This document shows, one piece after another, positions 45,060 through 56,881 of a DNA stretch of 64,000 nucleotides. This stretch comes from Castor canadensis (taxonomy: Eukaryota; Chordata; Mammalia; Rodentia; Castoridae): NCBI RefSeq assembly GCF_047511655.1, contig NC_133401.1, positions 15,594,001 through 15,658,000 of the forward strand, read 5' to 3'. The notes under the pieces are model-generated. The model was not told the origin of the DNA and made no database searches. It was given only the letters and a program-made list of their open reading frames with translations. Position numbers and translations under genes: made by a program. Positions within the stretch are counted from its first letter, which is position 1. The number at the start of each line of letters is the position of its first letter.

Positions 45060-45694
45060 ATCCATGTATATCACCCTATAACAATATTAACTCAAAATGG
45101 ATCAAGGATCTTAATATCAGACCCCAAACTCTAAAGTTGGTATGGGAAAGAATAGTAAATACTCTGAAATTAATAGGTATTGTGAAGAACTTTCTCAATG
45201 GAACCCCAGCAGCACAGCAACTAAAAGATAGCATAGATAAATGGGACTTCATAAAACTAAAAAGCTTCTGCTCAACAAAAGAAATGTTCTCTAAACTGAA
45301 GAAAACACCCACAGAGTGGGAGAAAATATTTGCCAGCTACACATCAGACAAAGGACTGATAGCCAGAATATATAGGGAACTTAAAAAACTAAATTCTCCC
45401 AAAACTAATGAACCAATAAAGAAATGGGCAAGTGAACTAAACAGAACTTTCCCAAAAGAAGAAATTCAAATGGCCAAAAAACATATGAAAAAATGCTCAC
45501 CATCTCTAGCAATAAAGGAAATACAAATTAAAACCACACTAAGATTCCACCTCACCCCTGTTAGAATAACCATCATTAGCAACACCACTAACAACAGGTG
45601 TTGGCGAGGATGCAGGGAAAAAGGAACCCTCTTACACTGTTGGTGGGAATGTAAACTAGTACAACCACTCGAAAAAAATTTGGAGGCCACTTAA
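45060..45694 (+). pseudogene. LINE-1 ORF2 C-terminal segment
   Basis: The frame 45,137-45,694 encodes the ORF2 C-terminal region, including a [12 protein letters not shown] motif and a cysteine-rich end (His-Cys-Trp-Trp-Glu-Cys-Lys). Reverse transcriptase and endonuclease are missing, so it cannot mobilise itself. Confidence 0.85.
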
Positions 45695-46410
45695 AAATCT
45701 AAGCATTGATCTACCATATGACCCAGCAATACCACTATTGGGGATATACCCAAAAGACTGTGACACAGGTTACTCCAGAGGCACCTGCACACCCATGTTT
45801 ATTGCAGCACTATTCACAATAGCCAAGTTATGGAAGCAGCCAAGATGTCCCACCACTGACAAATGGATCAAGAAAATGTGGTATTTATACACAATGGAAT
45901 TTTATGCAGCCATGAAGAAGAATGAAATGTTATCATTCACTGGTAAATGGATGGAATTGGAGAACATCATTCTGAGTGAGATTAGCCTGGCCCAAAAGAC
46001 CAAAAATCATATGTTCTCCCTCATACGCGGACATTAGATCAAGGGCAAACACAACAAGGGGATTGGACTTTGAGCACATGATAAAGTGAGAGCACACAAG
46101 GGAGGGGTGAGGATAGGTAAGACACCTAAAAAAGTAGATAGCATTTGTTGCCCTCAACACAGAGAAACTAAGCAGATACTTTAAAGGAACTGAGGCCAAT
46201 AGGAGAAGGGGACCAGGAACTAGAGAAAAGGTTAGATCAAAAAGAGTTAACCTAGAAGGTAACACACATGCACAGGAAATCATTGTGAGTCAACTCCCTG
46301 TATAGCTGTCCATATCTCAACTAGCAAAAACCCTTGGTCCTTCCTATTATTGCTTATACTCTCTCTTCAACAAAATTAGAGATAAGGGCAAAATAGTTTC
46401 TGCTGGGTGG

Positions 46411-46455
46411 TGAAGGGGTGGGGGGAGAGGGAGGGGTGGGGGGAGGGGGGAGAAA
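46411..46455 (+). repeat. G-rich run in L1 3' UTR
   Basis: Many runs of three to six G on the + strand could form a G-quadruplex, a known property of L1 3' UTRs. Confidence 0.6.
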
Positions 46456-46550
46456 TGACCATATGCACATATGAATAAAAAATAAAAATGAAATAACAAA
46501 CATAATTAAAGAAAAAAATTATAAATAAATAAATAAATATGTTCTCAGCA

Positions 46551-48030
46551 AACTAAGAATAGAGCAGAACTTGCTCAACTTCATAAGGAACAGCTACCAA
46601 AAATACCCAACTATGGTTGATATAATACTTAATGGTGAGAAGCTGGATGCTTCTCCCCAAAAAATGAGAAATTAGGCCAGGATGTCTGTTACATCATTTC
46701 TACTCAACATTATACCAAATTTCTAGCTAATTCAGAGAAAAGGAAGGAAGGAAGAAGAAAATAAAATGAATACTGATTGGTGAGGAAAAAATAAAACTGT
46801 TTGGTTCTCAGATGACATCATTTTCAATATAGAAAATCCTAAAGAATCAACAGCAACAACAAAAGCCACAAAAAAAATCTGGGAACTAAAAGAAGTTAGA
46901 GCAAGGTGCAGAGCACAAGGTTAATATACAAAACTCAATCTAGCAGCAATTGGAATTTGAAATAAAGAGTAATATAAAAATAGACATAATAGTATTTAAC
47001 TTCAAAAACAAAAAAGACCTAGTGTAGTTATAAATCTAATGAAATATTTATAATAACCATATGAATAAACTACAAAACTGATGAAAGAAACCAAAGATCT
47101 AAATAAGTGGAAGGATAATCTACGTTCATAGATAGGAAGACTCAATACTGTGTAGATGTCAGTTCTTCCCATTTGATCTGCAGGTTCAATGCGATCCCAG
47201 AAAAAACCCTGCCACTTACTTTGTGAATACTGCCAAGATGTCTCTCCAGTTTATGTGGAAAAACAAAAAATTCATTATAGCCAATGCCATATCAGAAGAA
47301 CAAAGTCAAAGGAGCAGCATTCTATCACCATCATAAAGTTACAGCAATCAAGGCAAAGTGGTATTGCAAAGGAATAGATGCATAGATCAACAGGACAGGA
47401 TGCAAGGAGCAGAAACAGACCCCCAAATACAGTCAAGTGATCTTCGACCTAGGAGCAAAGGTAATACAATATAGCAACAGATGTTGAAGTCACAACTGGA
47501 CATTCATATGTGAAAAAATCTAGGCACAGCCCTTACACCCTCACAATCAGCAACTCAAAAATGGTCATAAGCTACGTGCTGATGGCTCATGCCTGTAATC
47601 CTAGCTACTCAGGAGGCAGAGATCAGGAGGACCATGGTTCAAAGCCAACCAGGTGAATAGTTTGCAAGACCCATTCTCCAAAAAACCTATCATAAAAAAA
47701 GGGCTGGTGGAGTGGCTCAAGTGGTATAGCCTAGCAAGTGTGAAGCCCTGAGTTGAAACCCCAGTACCACCAAGAAATGGACCATAAAACTACATGTAAA
47801 ATACAAAACAATAACACTTCTACATAACGGGAGAAAAGCTTGATGACCTGGGTGGCAATGAGTTTTCAGATTCATCACTGAAAGAAAAATCCACAGAAGA
47901 ATAATGTTAGACTTGATTAAATTTAAGAACTTCAGCTTTGAAGATGACACCACCAAGAGAATAAAACAAGCCACAGGCCAAGAGAAAATATTTGCAAAAT
48001 ACATATCTGATAAAGGACTTCTATCCAACA
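46551..48030 (+). mobile_element. Old LINE-1 ORF2 fragment, sense (right part)
   Basis: The element interrupted at 43,131 resumes with reverse-transcriptase-region sequence and runs toward the ORF2 C-terminus. A dimeric SINE interrupts it at 47,575-47,775, after which ORF2 sequence ('gccaagagaaaatatttgc') resumes. Confidence 0.75.
47575..47775 (+). repeat. Dimeric B1-ID-type SINE
   Basis: Both arms are well preserved: 'gcctgtaatcctagctactc' and 'gggctggtggagtggctcaa'. Confidence 0.88.
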
Positions 48031-48120
48031 TACACATAGATGGGATTGAGGTGTGGCTTAACTAGTAAAGTGCTTGCCAAGCAAGTGAGGGGCCCTGATT
48101 TCAAACCCCAACACCACATA
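48030..48120 (+). repeat. tRNA/ID-like SINE arm
   Basis: 'gtgcttgccaagcaagtgag' core and 'tcaaaccccaacaccacata' end. Confidence 0.75.
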
Positions 48121-48125
48121 TGGGG

Positions 48126-49085
48126 AGCAGATTAAAGCCTATGAGAACTGGAAACAAGCAAGGCGAGATGCAGTTAATTGCTGTTACCTCTAGGCCAAGA
48201 TAGGTACAGCCCCCAGCCACAAAACAAGGAAAGGCAGAACAGGTCTCCTAAGTTGTGTTCAGAGAAGCAGGAACTCAGGTTTCTCCTGTTGCAATGCCAC
48301 ACCCCTCCTTGTGGCCCCACCCTGTTTGCTGCTATAAAAGACCTCTGAAGGAGGAAGAGTGGTTCTTGCTTTTTGGGGCTTTACTTTGGGCTTTTGGTTG
48401 GCTTTTTGTTTTGGGGGGCTTTTTGCCTTTGAATATTGGGAAGAAGCTTTTACTTTGGTCCTTTTGGTGTGGGAAACTTTTGGAAGGGAAAAGAATTGCT
48501 GAAGGGAAAATGCTAAAGAGGGGTTGATAGAAAGTCTCCACTGAGAACTTTAACATGAGCAAAGCTGAGAAAGAACTTCATACATAGAACATAGGACAGT
48601 GCACAGTGAAAGTCCAAGGACCAAGACCTTAAGAAGTATGCATGTGCAGTTTTTAGGCACAGCTGTTTGCAAGTTTGAGCACCGAGGCTTTAAGAGAGCT
48701 AAAGAGAGATGGGACAGTGCAAGCCTGGGGGGCAAAAGACTTTAAAAGCAATTAAGCTAAAGATAAGCTAAGAGCAAACATGGGACAGTGCGAGCCTAAG
48801 GAAAGAGGTTTTAAGCAAGATTTTAAAGAAGACTTTAGAAGCAAGGTTTTAAAGAGCTGTGAGGAGTAAGGCTTTAGAGAATCAAGATAGAGAAAAGAAG
48901 CAATTAGGGTTGGGCATCTCCACCCCAACACAACTGACCCCGACTTTCTGTCTATCTATCCTGTGTCTTTTCTAAAATCTCCAGTCACTGCCAGTTAAGC
49001 CCACTTAGGTCCAGTAATAACCAAGTAGCAAGAGAGAAAACCTCGCTCCAGCAAGGGAGGGAACTCAAGAAACAGCACCCCCTTC
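48126..49085 (+). repeat. LTR-like or retroviral leader-like segment of unknown family
   Basis: A TATA box (TATAAAAG, 48333-48340) follows a CA-rich upstream region. Downstream lie diverged direct repeats around GGACAGTGC at 48594-48602, 48712-48720 and 48783-48791. The stretch resembles an LTR promoter plus leader, but no polyadenylation signal, primer-binding site or gag is seen. The identification is tentative. Confidence 0.4.
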
Positions 49086-49088
49086 AAC

Positions 49089-49096
49089 CACACACA

Positions 49097-49142
<46 letters not shown>
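49089..49142. repeat. (CA)n microsatellite
   Basis: About 27 CA units with one interruption (CATACA). Confidence 0.95.
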
Positions 49143-49144
<2 letters not shown>

Positions 49145-49974
49145 ACATGGAAAACTATTGAAAGTTAGAAAGAAGAAAACAACTTACCTGAAAATGAGGG
49201 AAAGATCTGGACATCTCAGCAAAGAAGACAGATATGACAAGTAACAAAATGTTAACTTTAAGACTACTGAAAAGTTAACATTATAATTGCTCAAACTATT
49301 GGTTAAATAAAGCAAAGAGGTACAGCAATAAAGCCAAAGATAATTACAATGCAATGCTTCAAAATACTCAGTAAATCCAAAGGAAAGCAGAAAAGGAGGC
49401 ACAGAGGACACAAAAACAGAAGAGGAAAAAAATTGTAAAAAAATAGCCCTAAGTATCATTATATAATATAATTATATTCAATGTTAATTAATTATACAAG
49501 GGCAATGATATAAAAGTAACCATATGCTGTCTCCAATGGATATCTTAAAATAAAGCATAGATAAGTCAAAGGTTCATAGATGGAAAATTCCATGTGAGTA
49601 GTAAGCACAAAAAAGATGAGGCAGTTACATTAATGTTAGATAAAATAAACTTCTACATAAAGATTTTAATATAGATAAAGTAGAACTATTACAAAGATGA
49701 AGGATGGATACATCAGTGACATTTTTGTGAGGCTGGCCTCAAACTCCTGGGCTCAACTGATCATCTACCTCAGCCTCCTGAGTAGCTGGGACTGCAGATG
49801 TGTACTATCACACATGGCCTTATCAGTAGCAGTTATTAAAATGTGTGTGTGCCAGATCACAGTGTTAAATACATGAAGCAATACATTTTGGAGGAAAATC
49901 CATAACCAGAATCTGTTAGAACAACTAGCAAAATAATCAGTAAAGATAAATACAAAGACTTGATATTTACAGTG

Positions 49975-50160
49975 CCAGACATTATGGTTCATGCCCATAA
50001 TCCCAGCTACTCAGGTGGTGTAGGTAGGAGGATCAAGGCTCACCCAGGCAAAATCATGAGAATAAAGTAAAGCAAAAAGAGTTGTAGGCACAGCTTAAGA
50101 GGCAGAGCACCTACCTAGCAAACTCAAGGCCCTGAGTTCAAACCTCAGAACCACCCCATC
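49975..50160 (+). repeat. Dimeric B1-ID-type SINE
   Basis: 'cataatcccagctactcagg' head and 'gagttcaaacctcagaacca' end. Confidence 0.8.
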
Positions 50161-50224
50161 AAAAAATACCCCAGTAATGTTTTGTTCTTGTGTGTAATGT
50201 TCTGTAAATATCAAATCTTATTTA

Positions 50225-50345
50225 TTTTTGTGGTACTGGGGATTGAATTCAGAACTTCATCCTTGCTAGGCAGGTGATCTACTACTTAAGCCACACTCCA
50301 TCCCTTTATTTTTCAAGTAGGGTCTCACATTTTTGCCTGGAGCTA
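50225..50345 (-). repeat. Dimeric SINE fragment, antisense
   Basis: 'catccttgctaggcaggtga' followed by 'caagtagggtctcacatttt'; the 7SL-like arm is cut short. Confidence 0.75.
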
Positions 50346-50490
50346 GCAAATTAAGAAATTTGATTTAAATTAATAGAAATTAAGTCAAGGGAAAGGCTTT
50401 CAGGTGACTAAAACCCCCAAACAAGTAATAAACACTAGATGAGCAAATCTCAGAAGCATTGGAAATAGGAAAAGGCAGGGGGATATGACA

Positions 50491-53400
50491 CCTCAAAAGG
50501 TCAAAGGGTCTGATGGATAGTGAAGGGGATCAAACCCCAGTTTCTGAGCTCAAAAGAATGATAATACAAGGGGTTAAGGAGGTTAAAGAGAACACACAAA
50601 AACAAGTCAGCAAAACCCAAGAAATATGAATAACAGCTTGAGAAGCCACAGAAACAATTGAACTCAAATGGAATACAAAAAAAAAAACATTCAAATGAAA
50701 CCAAAGAAGTAAAAAGAGACAAAAGAAATAAGGATGACAATTCAGAATATGAAAGGGGATTTAATAAAGATATAGACCATCTCAAAAGACCACATAGAAA
50801 ACTTGGAAATCAAAATTCCTTAAGTCAAATAAAAAATGCAGTTGAAAGGGACTCAAGCAGACTGGAACAAGTGGAAGACACAATTTCAGAGCTTGAAGAC
50901 AAATAGATATAATGGAAAAAACAGATGAATACATAAAGAAGAGAATGAAGAACAATGACAGGAAACTGCAGGAATTCTGTGACTCCATTAAATGACCATG
51001 GGCATTGAAGAAGAGGTGTAAGCCAAGGGCATGGGAAATACATTCAACAAAATGAAAGCAGAAAGCTTCCCAAATCTCAAGAAATAGATGCCCATCCAGG
51101 TACAGGAGGTCTCTAGGACACCAAACAGATATGACCAAAATAGAAGCTCTCCATGGCAGTTATAATTAAAACATCAAGTACAGAGAACAAAGGAAATACT
51201 GACATCTTCAATGGAGGAATGTCAAATCACTTATAAAGCTAAAGCCATCAGAATAAGACCAGATTTCTCAACAGCAAACTTAAAGGCAAGAAGGGCATGG
51301 AATGAGGTATTTCAAGCATTGAAAGAAAATAATTTCAAACCTATATTCTCTACCCAAAACTATCTTACATAATTGAAGAAGAAATAACAATCTTCCATGT
51401 TAAATGGAAACTAAAAGAATATGTGCACACTAAGCCAGCACCCCACATTTACTCAAAGGAATTTTACACACAGAAGATGAAAACAAACATAACCATTGAA
51501 GCCATGGAAGGATAGGAATAATTAAATCTCAGGAGATGAACAGATAAGCAATTGCAGAGCAGTAAAGACTCGATTGCATAGCATATACACACACACACAC
51601 ACGCAAATGGCAGGAATTACCACACACTTCTCAATATTAACACTGAATGTTAATTATGTCAACTCCCCCATCAAAAGATGTAGATTTGTGAGTAAGCTGG
51701 ATTAAAAAGGAAGATCCGACAATTTGTTGTCTATGAGAAACCCATCTCATAAAACAAACACTGGCTTAGAGTGAAAGGGTGAAAAAAAGAATTTCCAAGT
51801 AAATGAACCCCCAAAACAGGCAGGAGTGTCTACACATATATCTGATAAAACAGACTTCAAACTTAAATTAGTCAGAAGAGCCAAAGAAGGTAACTTCATA
51901 CTAACAAAAGGAAGAATATATTACAAGGAAATAACAATTATTAACTTAAATGCACCCAATGGTGGTGCACCCAACTTCATCAAACATACCCTACTGGACT
52001 TAAGAGCACAGATAGATCCCAACACAATGATAGTAGGTGATCTCAATACACAATTGTCAAAAATAGATGGGTCATCCAGACAAGAAAAATAAAGAAACTT
52101 CAGAATTCCATGTAACCATAGACCAAAAGGACTTAAATTATCTGCAGATAATTTAATCCAGCAGCAGCACAATACACATTCTTCTCAAAAGCCCATAGAA
52201 CTTTCTCCAAAACTGATATTTTAGGACACAAAATAGTCTTAATAAACATAAGAAAATAGAAATAACTACCTGTAACCTGTCTGAAAACAATGGAATAAAA
52301 CTAGAACTCAATAGCAAAAGAAACTGCAGGAAATATTCAAATGCAGGGAGTTTGAATAACATGTTACAACACAACCAGTGGGTCATTGAAGAAATAAGGG
52401 AGGAAGTCAAACAGTTCCTGTAATCTAATGAAAAAACAACCTATGGAACCTACAGAATACAGTAAAGACAGAGATAAGGAAGAAATTGACACTTATGAGT
52501 GCCTATATTAAAAACACAGAGAAACAATAAATAAATGATGTAATGCTGGAACTCAAACTCCTTAGAAAACATGAAAAAACTAAAAACCTAAAACCAACAG
52601 GAAAGAGATAATAAAATAAGGGCTGAAATCAATGAAATAGAGACCAAAAGTAAACCTATACAAAGAATTACGGAATAAAAACTGGTTCTTCAAAAAGATA
52701 AATAAAGTTTTATAAGCCATTAGCCAATCTGACTAAAAGGAGGAGGAAAAGACCAAAATTAATGCAATTAGATATGAAAAGGACAAATATTAATGAAAAT
52801 CAAAGGATCATTAGGGAATAGTTTGAAAACTTACACTCAAATTGGAAATTTTAGAATTAATGGATAAATTTCCAGATGTACTTGACTGGCCAAAACTAGG
52901 ATATAAACCTCCTAAATAGATCTATAGCAAGCAATGAAATTGAAGCAACAATAGCCTCTAAAAAAGAAAACTCCAGGACTCAATGGATTTACTGCTGAAT
53001 TCTACCAAATCTTCAAAGAAGAACTAAAACCAACACTCCTCAAACTTTCCCATGAAATAGAAAGAGAAGGAGCACCACCATACTTACTCAGTGAAGCAAG
53101 TATTATACTCATCCCAAAACTGAATAAGGATGCAACAAAAAAAAGAGAATTACAAACCAATCTCTTTAGTGAATATAGATGCAAAATCTCAATAAAATAT
53201 CAACAATCTGAATTCAACAAGATATCAAAAAGATGATACACCATGATCAAGCTAGTTTCACTCCAGGACTGCAGGATGGTTCAATATACACAAATCCATA
53301 AATAGAATACAGAATATAGACAAAATCAAAGAAAAGAACTATGTGGTCATCTCAATACACACAGGAAAACTTTCACCTGTAATCCCAGCTACTTGGGAGG

Positions 53401-53812
53401 CAGAGATCAGGAGTACTGTGGTACAAATCCAGCCCTGGGCAAATAGTTCATGAGACCCTATCACAAAGATACTCATCACAACCAAGGGCTGGCAGAGTGG
53501 TTTATGTGGCAAAACTCCACTGAACAGTGAGAGACACTTGAACACTTAAGGGCAGGAATGTGATGCAGGTCATGTTAAGGGGAGGGTAAGTATGGGAGGT
53601 GGAGGGTAGATGAGGAGAGCGAAGGAGGGTGAATATGGATGAGGTGCTTTCTGTACATGTATGACTATGAAACCTTTCACAAAGGGGAGTGGGAGAAGAG
53701 GGAGAATAATGGAGGGTTGAACCAAACTGAGGCACAATTTTTGTATATATGGAAATGTCACAACAATCCCCCTGTAGAACTTATAAAAACAATCAAAAAA
53801 AGGAAATATGTT
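50491..53812 (+). mobile_element. LINE-1, sense, near full ORF content but heavily decayed
   Basis: ORF1-like coiled-coil sequence (50,658-50,906) is followed by ORF2 endonuclease sequence (51,826-52,092), including an Ile-Val-Gly-Asp-Leu-Asn type catalytic motif. Reverse-transcriptase-region sequence follows at about 52,900-53,340, and a G-rich 3' UTR lies after a SINE (53,520-53,800). Stops and indels break all frames. The ORF2 C-terminal segment is missing between the RT region and the 3' UTR. Confidence 0.75.
53368..53520 (+). repeat. Dimeric B1-ID-type SINE, truncated
   Basis: 'cctgtaatcccagctacttg' head with a shortened second arm 'gggctggcagagtggtttat'. Confidence 0.75.
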
Positions 53813-53885
53813 ATGTACTAATAAAATATAAAATAATATAATATACTATGTACTAATAAAAACAATCAAAAAAAGGAAATATGTT
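53783..53885. repeat. 30-bp direct repeat (73-bp offset)
   Basis: The same 30 bases occur at 53783-53812 and 53856-53885, separated by AT-rich sequence. Confidence 0.85.
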
Positions 53886-54454
53886 CTGAGAAGTTACAGG
53901 AAAAAAGACAGAAAATTAAAAATATGTGAAATAGTTATGTAGCATAGATAAGACCATTGGTGTATAATTGAAGAGGAAGATAGACTTGAAACAGTTGTAA
54001 AACATGGTAAACTGTCAATTAAAAGCTGTAAACTCAGACAGAGCTGTAAAGCATGAGGAATTGCCCATTAGAGCCATGCAAAAGTTCAGTACCGAGATGA
54101 AAGGCACCATGCAGAGATAAGCACCCATTCCCGCCTTTCTTTGTCTCTACTTGTAAATAAACTTTCCAAAGCAGGCCTCCCCTGCTGACCTTATCTAAAC
54201 AACATTAGGTCCCTAGCTCACTACCAGCCCAATTAGCCTAAGCAATCTTAGGTCTCAAACTCACTGGTTAGGACACTATAACCTGGGCACATTTTTGTAA
54301 CCTGATGCCCTGCACTGCCTTTTAAATATCTTGTGAATCCTTTGTTCAGGGTTCAGACACAGGCACACATCTGAGCCTGCTGGCGTAAAAATAAAATCTG
54401 AGTTCTCTACTCCTCTGAGTGTCACTTGGTTTCTTGTCTGACCATACTTCCTCA
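53882..54454 (+). repeat. Probable solo LTR
   Basis: The segment begins TG and ends CA. It contains AATAAA (54390-54395) followed by a U5-like 'ctgagttctctactcctctg'. No retroviral genes adjoin it. The flanks do not give a clear short duplication, so the edges are approximate. Confidence 0.5.
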
Positions 54455-55538
54455 ATATAATAATGATAGAAGGAACAATAGTGAGCGTGAACATGAGAAA
54501 ATTTATAAGGTTTATGTCATGAGAGGTTATTTCATTAAATTATCAATTCTATTTGTGCAGCAGAAATTGAATGGCAATATGAAAACATAAGAAATTCAAT
54601 ATCCATGGAAGCAGCTTTGGGTTCCTCATGGAGCATAGAACAATGGTGTAATTCACGTATGTCAATATTTCGTATGTATTTAAAAAATCTTTTACTGAAT
54701 GGTGGATCTAATTCAACCAGGATCAATAACATAGTCATGGAATCTTACTTTCTGGCAGATGAAGCCATGGAGTAAGTATACATTTGAGGTCACTAGGTAT
54801 GTATGTTTGTATTGTATTTAGCAGTTCTCAGGATTTAGTCCCAAGGCCTGAGCTTGTTTAACAAGTGCTTTGCTCTTAAGATACATAGCCCGCCTGGCCT
54901 GATTGATTTCATGTTCTTTTTGAGATAATGTTACCCAGGCTGCCCTCTAACTACAGTCTGCTTCTACCTCTGAGCAGCTGAAATTACAGGTGGGAAGGAC
55001 CACTCTTGGACATGAAACCACGTGGTCTTGCTAAGTTTATGGTCAAATGAGGAAGTGGATTGAATTAGGAAATACAATGAGGAGTGGCAGGGGCACCTGG
55101 GGATGTGGCTCCTATGCAGAGGAGGGTTGATCTGTGGCAAGGCTCATGAGTCCCGTGCAGTGATGTGGTAACAAGGTAAAATTCCAGGTGAAGCCTAGGT
55201 CACAGTGTTTTCCTTAGATTGAACATGTTCGAGTGTCTGAGCAACAGCTCATGCAGACCTAGGTTCAAATTCTACCCATGCCATATGAGGATATTGTACT
55301 TTATTATTATGTTTTGGGAACTGAAGCTGTCCTCATTTAGATTTGGTAACTAATTCCAAAATAGCAACTTGTCTGAAAGCTAAATAACCCAACATTATAA
55401 ACCTCACAAACATGCTTGCAACAAAATGATGTCAGTTTGTTCATTCTGGCACTTTAGGACCCTAGAGTAGGGCCAACATCACTCCTTCAAGCAACACACA
55501 CTACCCTTGCAGTGAATGAAGAACTGACAGTGTGCCAC
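54455..55538. other. Non-coding stretch with one reversed SINE
   Basis: A diverged antisense dimeric SINE lies at 54,835-55,010. The rest shows no recognisable feature. Confidence 0.55.
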
Positions 55539-56881
55539 ACAGAAGTGTGGTTTACTTAGTAGGACCCCAGCAGCCCAGCAACTAAGAGAAAGGATGGACA
55601 AATGGGACTACATGAAATTAAAAAGCTTCTGCACAACAAAAGAAATTGTCTCTAAACTGAAGAGACCACCCATAGGGTGGGAAAAAATATTTCCCAGCCT
55701 TACATCAGACAAAGGACTGATAACCAGAATATACATGGAACTCAAGAAACTAAACTCTCCCAAAATCAATGAACCAATAAAGAAATGGGCAACTGAACTA
55801 AACAGAACTTTTTCAAAAGAAGAAATTCAAATGGCCAAAACACACATGAAGAAATGCTCACCATCTCTGGTCATAAAGGAAGTGCAAATCAAAACCACAC
55901 TCAGATTCCACCTCACCCCCGTTAGAATAGCCATCATCAAAAACACCAACAATAGGTGTCGGCAAGGATGTGGGAGAAAAGGAACCATCGTACACTGCTG
56001 GTGGGAATGCAAGCTAGTGCAACCATTCTGGAAAACAATATGGAAGCTTCTTTAAAAACTAAACATAGATCTGCCATATGAACCAGCAATCCCACTCCTA
56101 GGATTATAACCAAAGGAATGCGACTCAGGTTATTAAAAAGCACCTGCACACCCATGTTTATTGCAGCACTATTCACAATAGCCAAGTTATGGAAACAGCC
56201 AAGATGCCCCACTACTGATGAGTGGTTTAAGAAAATGTAGTATTTATATACAGTGGAATTTTACTCAGCCATGAAGAATGAAATCTTGTCATTTGCAAGT
56301 AAATGGATGGAACTGGAGAACATCATCTTAAGCAAAGTTGGCCAAGCTCAGAAGGCCAAAAATCATTATATTCTCCCTCATATGCAGATTATAGACCTAA
56401 AACAAATGCAGCAATATTACTGGACATGGGTCACACGCTAAGGGGAGAACATGTACAGGAGGAATAGGGAAAGGTAAGAAACCCAAAATTTGAAAGTGTT
56501 TGATGTGTCCACTGCACAGGAGCTAATACAGTAACCTTAAAATGACAGAGGTCACTATGGGAAGGTGACTGGGAAGTAGTGAAGAGGTCAGGTAGAGATG
56601 AATAAATTTGGGTTGTAATACGCTTGTGCATGGAAGCAATGCTAGGAATCTCTGTATAGCTATCTTTATCTCAAGCTATGTCTTTCTTATTATCTCTATG
56701 TCTTCTTTTCAACAAAATTGGAGAAGAGGACAGAACAGGTTCTGCCTGGAAGAGAGGGGAGTGGGAAAGAGAGGGAGGAACCAGGGGAGAGGGCAGGAGG
56801 CAGGGGGTGACATGACCCAAACAAGCTATGCACATTTGAATAAATTTTAAATTTTTTGAAAAAAACAGAAGCGTGGTTTAC
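55539..56881 (+). mobile_element. 5'-truncated LINE-1 with 17-bp target-site duplication
   Basis: ACAGAAGTGTGGTTTAC at 55539-55555 and ACAGAAGCGTGGTTTAC at 56865-56881 flank 1.3 kb of sense L1. The body holds the ORF2 C-terminus (open 55,594-56,055), the 3' UTR and a short A-tail. The single mismatch is a T/C difference at a CpG, as expected from decay. It is related to the ORF2 3' part of the element at 43-46.5 kb. Confidence 0.9.

Larger units (their letters stand above)
43131..46550 (+). mobile_element. Internally deleted LINE-1 insertion with perfect 12-bp target-site duplication
   Basis: ATGTTCTCAGCA occurs at 43131-43142 and 46539-46550. Between them lies an element beginning 'gagattccaagatggcag', a complete-looking L1 5' UTR. 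It continues into ORF1 (open 44,477-45,037, an N-terminal coiled coil), then jumps at about 45,005 to ORF2 C-terminal sequence (open 45,137-45,694), a 3' UTR with a G-rich run, and an A-rich tail. ORF1's C-terminal part, the endonuclease and the reverse transcriptase are missing. The body is about 3.4 kb against roughly 6 kb for a complete L1. It interrupts the older L1 and is therefore younger. Confidence 0.88.
49143..50490. other. AT-rich stretch with three SINEs, no gene seen
   Basis: A reversed B1-like fragment (49,725-49,825), a dimeric SINE (49,975-50,160) and a reversed tRNA-like arm (50,225-50,345) lie in otherwise unassigned AT-rich DNA. Confidence 0.6.

Noticed and set aside
44477-45694. 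Novel coiled-coil and cysteine-rich host genes
   Set aside because: They are L1 ORF1 and ORF2 segments inside one insertion bounded by a target-site duplication.
49089-49142. CRISPR-like or tandem array
   Set aside because: A simple dinucleotide microsatellite without spacers.
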